Assembly (NCBI RefSeq): GCF_006539685.1
Contig: NZ_BJNM01000016.1
Coordinates: 1-63,391 of the forward strand
From: Gluconobacter oxydans
Lineage (GTDB): Bacteria; Pseudomonadota; Alphaproteobacteria; Acetobacterales; Acetobacteraceae
Direction: 5' to 3'
Length of the DNA stretch: 63,391 bases
This document shows positions 61,444 to 63,391 of this stretch, in pieces. The position numbers and the translations under genes are program-made. Each line of letters opens with the position of its first letter. Position 1 is the stretch's first letter. Below the pieces are notes generated by a model that did no database searches, was not told the DNA's origin, and saw only the letters and a program-made list of their open reading frames with translations.

Positions 61444-62388
61444 ATGACCTTGCGGACGCCCCTGATCCTTTCCTTCGGCAGCATCAACATCGATCTGACG
61501 GCCCGCAGCCAGCGGCTTCCACGCCCGGGTGAGACCGTTCATGCCGAGAGCTATGCGATCGGTCTGGGCGGCAAGGGCAGCAACCAGGCGGCCGCGGCCG
61601 CGCGACTGGCGCAGGCATTCGACGTGGATGTCGCACTGGCAGGGCGTGTGGGGTGCGATGCGTTCGGGGCTCAGGCCCGGGCCAGCCTTGCCGGGTTTGG
61701 GGTGGATCTGTCACCTCTACGGGATGATGCGGACAACCCGACCGGGATTGCCCTGATCGGGATCGATGCGGCGGCCGAAAACTGCATCACGGTCGCGGGT
61801 GGGGCGAACATGGCGGTGGACGAAACGGATATCATGGCTGCGGCCCCCTGGCTGGATCGGGCAAAAGTCCTGCTGCTGCAGCTTGAAATCCCCCAGTCTG
61901 CCGTTCTGGCTGCGGCGCGCCGGACCCGGAGCGCGGGTGGCCTCGTCGTGCTGGACCCGGCTCCCGCGCCGGAGCATGGGTTGCCTGAAGCGCTGTGGTC
62001 CGAGATCGACATTCTCACACCCAATGAAAGCGAAACCTTCAGCCTGACTGGCATCCGTCCTGCAACAGTGAAAGAGGCGTGCAGGGCAGCGGAAATCCTG
62101 CTGGCGAAAGGTGTCCGGGCGGTTCTGGTGAAGATGGGGGCGAAGGGCGTGTTCTGGCATGATGGGACCGGATCAGGCCATCTGCCGCCATTCCGGGTTG
62201 TTCCGATCGATACCGTGGCGGCCGGAGACTGCTTCAACGCCGGTCTGGCCGTGGCGCTGGCCTGTGGGGAAAGCCTGCCCGATGCGGCACGGATTGGGTC
62301 CGCCTGCGGGGCGCTCGCCACGACCCGTCATGGCGCTGCCGATGCTGCTCCGGGATGGAATGAGGTCGAAGCTCTGATCCGGGTTTGA
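61444..62388 (+). CDS. rbsK: Ribokinase-family sugar kinase
   Basis: A 314-residue PfkB-fold kinase. The N-terminal segment has SFGSINIDLTARSQRLPRPG and GLGGKGSNQAAAAARLA. The catalytic Asp lies in VDTVAAGDCFNAGLAVAL (D-x-x-AAGD). The full length matches ribokinase. It phosphorylates ribose or a related sugar; substrate within the family cannot be fixed by sequence alone. ATG 61444 is preferred to the TTG at 61438. Confidence 0.82.
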   Translation: MTLRTPLILSFGSINIDLTARSQRLPRPGETVHAESYAIGLGGKGSNQAAAAARLAQAFDVDVALAGRVGCDAFGAQARASLAGFGVDLSPLRDDADNPTGIALIGIDAAAENCITVAGGANMAVDETDIMAAAPWLDRAKVLLLQLEIPQSAVLAAARRTRSAGGLVVLDPAPAPEHGLPEALWSEIDILTPNESETFSLTGIRPATVKEACRAAEILLAKGVRAVLVKMGAKGVFWHDGTGSGHLPPFRVVPIDTVAAGDCFNAGLAVALACGESLPDAARIGSACGALATTRHGAADAAPGWNEVEALIRV

Positions 62389-62464
62389 AAAAACCCTGCT
62401 TGCGCCATCAGTTTTTTGGGTTCAGGGTCCCCGGCACAAAATTGCAGAATGGGCCTGTGGGAAA

Positions 62465-62647
62465 ATGACCAGAAAACGCATTATCTGGATGGTCCTGTCC
62501 GGCGCTCTCATGACGGCGTTTTTCCTTGTCGCCTGCATGACGACGACGATGGATGCCGCGGGGCATATTCATGCCAGTTATTTCTGGATGACCGGCTTCG
62601 TCATTTTCGCCATCGTGCATGTTTACTGTACCTGCATGTCCAAATGA
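62465..62647 (+). CDS. Small two-helix membrane protein (60 aa)
   Basis: A 60-residue protein with two hydrophobic segments (residues ~6-24 and 40-58) joined by a short polar loop. It has an internal VACMTTT and ends CTCMSK. No family recognised. The ribosome site before ATG 62465 is only GTGGGA, so the start is moderate. A perfect palindrome TGATCCGCGGATCA (62645-62658) includes its stop codon. Confidence 0.45.
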   Translation: MTRKRIIWMVLSGALMTAFFLVACMTTTMDAAGHIHASYFWMTGFVIFAIVHVYCTCMSK

Positions 62648-62683
62648 TCCGCGGATCACTTCCGTTTTGCGCCGGCATGAAAC

Positions 62684-62714
62684 AAAGGCAGGGTCCCGTG
62701 GGAGCCCTGCCTTT
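62684..62714. terminator. Bidirectional hairpin terminator
   Basis: Arms AAAGGCAGGG-TCCC and GGGA-(G)-CCCTGCCTTT pair almost perfectly around GT, with a short T run on the plus side. It lies between the small membrane protein (+) and the small exported protein genes (-). Confidence 0.75.
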
Positions 62715-62735
62715 CCGGTCTGGAACGGAGCGTGA

Positions 62736-62897
62736 TCAGTACGGTCCGGGGCCATATCCCGGAGCCACGGTACCTGGCGGGGGCGGCGGGGGAGCCACGG
62801 GAACGCCCGGCTGCACCACGCCACTGTTGGCCGTCACGACGCCGGCGATGAGGCCGGTCGCCAGGGCCGTCAGCAGGAACTGGTTGCCGTAGCGCAT
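62736..62897 (-). CDS. Small exported Pro/Gly-rich protein (53 aa)
   Basis: A 53-residue frame, MRYGNQFLLTALATGLIAG..., too short to be listed as a large ORF. A hydrophobic N-terminal signal segment is followed by a proline-rich VAPPPPPPG stretch and a YGPGPY tail. It lies six bases downstream of the Gly-rich gene, so the two form one operon. Family unknown. Confidence 0.55.
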   Translation of the reverse strand: MRYGNQFLLTALATGLIAGVVTANSGVVQPGVPVAPPPPPPGTVAPGYGPGPY

Positions 62898-62903
62898 CCA
62901 GTA

Positions 62904-63167
62904 TTAACCGCGCGGCGGAGCATAGAGGCCGCGATAGTTGCGCCAGTTGTTCACGGCCCAGCGGCTGCCACGGGGACCGTCATAGCGGTCGCCACGACCC
63001 CAGATGCGGTTCTGTCCGCCGCCATGACCGCCACCGCGGAAATCCCCGTGACCGCCGCCGGGGCCACCCGGACCACCAGGGCCGCCGCCACGCGGATCAG
63101 CAGAGGCGAGAGGAGCTGCGGCGAGGAAGCAGGCAGCCATCAGTCCTGCAAAAAGTCTTGCCTTCAT
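62904..63167 (-). CDS. Small exported Gly/Arg-rich protein, RcnB-like C-terminus
   Basis: An 87-residue protein with a signal peptide (cleavage near PLASADP). The mature part is rich in glycine, arginine and histidine. The end, NNWRNYRGLYAPPRG, recalls the C-terminal motif of RcnB-type proteins that modulate nickel/cobalt efflux, but the core is not conserved. No function can be assigned safely. Possible metal binding is suggested by the His/Gly content. Confidence 0.6.
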   Translation of the reverse strand: MKARLFAGLMAACFLAAAPLASADPRGGGPGGPGGPGGGHGDFRGGGHGGGQNRIWGRGDRYDGPRGSRWAVNNWRNYRGLYAPPRG

Positions 63168-63391
63168 AACGCACCTTCAAACCCAGTCATGACCTCCCGG
63201 CTGAAACGGCCGGGGGCATGCTCTGAACTGTCATAAAGCCCTTCAAGCGTGGCTGGAATATGGCTTTATGGACCGCGCGATGTAACGGCCCGGAAGAGCC
63301 CCGGTTTCTTTTGGTGTGATGGATAGGGCGGGGAGGGTCTTCAGCGGCTCTCCGTGTGATACAATGTGCGCTTATGTTCGTTTTCTCACAT
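63168..63391. other. Right-end non-coding stretch
   Basis: Upstream region of the minus-strand Gly/Arg-rich gene, presumably holding its promoter. No gene, repeat or structured element that I recognise. Confidence 0.4.

Noticed and set aside
1-63391. tRNA, rRNA, CRISPR array or insertion sequence anywhere
   Set aside because: No cloverleaf, repeat-spacer or transposase signal recognised on reading; a covariance scan could still find small RNAs.

Overview
The window is GC-rich, densely coded DNA from an alphaproteobacterium, most likely an acetic acid bacterium (Acetobacteraceae, Gluconobacter-like). The grounds are the protein types seen: a bacterial serine palmitoyltransferase cluster, adjacent quinone-dependent malate and D-lactate dehydrogenases, a FAD-linked respiratory style of metabolism, and a diiron acyl-ACP-desaturase-like protein. 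No 16S or other marker is present, so the genus is an inference. No insertion sequence, prophage, CRISPR array, rRNA or tRNA was recognised. Only the first ~235 bases are clearly AT-rich.

Left part (1-17 kb): a YegD-type Hsp70, biotin synthase, a desaturase-like diiron protein, an M13 peptidase, a cytoplasmic OpuAC-like protein, an acetoin/butanediol-type dehydrogenase and a methyltransferase. These are followed by the fatty acid synthesis run fabD-fabG-acpP-fabF-mltG, a SYLF lipoprotein, an inositol-monophosphatase-family enzyme and an MmcB-like protein.

Central part (17.3-32 kb): the most interesting region. Thirteen consecutive genes appear to make, decorate and export a sphingolipid. Serine palmitoyltransferase, its own acyl carrier protein and a fatty acyl-AMP/ACP ligase form the long-chain-base entry. 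An FA2H-like hydroxylase, a DAGK-family lipid kinase, a nucleotidyltransferase-fold protein, a metallophosphoesterase, a GINT1-like domain protein, a glycosyltransferase, a MobA-like nucleotidyltransferase, a TagB/F-like transferase and a Wzx-type flippase would handle modification. An LptF/LptG-like pair sits in the middle of a six-gene minus-strand operon whose five junctions are all 4-base stop/start overlaps, which suggests a dedicated envelope exporter for the product. No ceramide synthase or ketosphinganine reductase gene is recognisable here.

Right part (32-63 kb): alanine racemase, two TonB-dependent receptors, siroheme synthase, glutaminase and a manganese uptake/repressor pair (mntH/mntR) with palindromes between them. 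Then come a DeoR regulator with malate:quinone oxidoreductase and D-lactate dehydrogenase, purU, metH, and a KGG-repeat stress protein with a structured leader. A four-gene YtcA-HlyD-FUSC-TolC efflux operon, a YceI protein, a ribokinase-family kinase and several small secreted or membrane proteins close the window. Several perfect inverted repeats in promoter-sized gaps look like operators, and several strong hairpins separate convergent genes.
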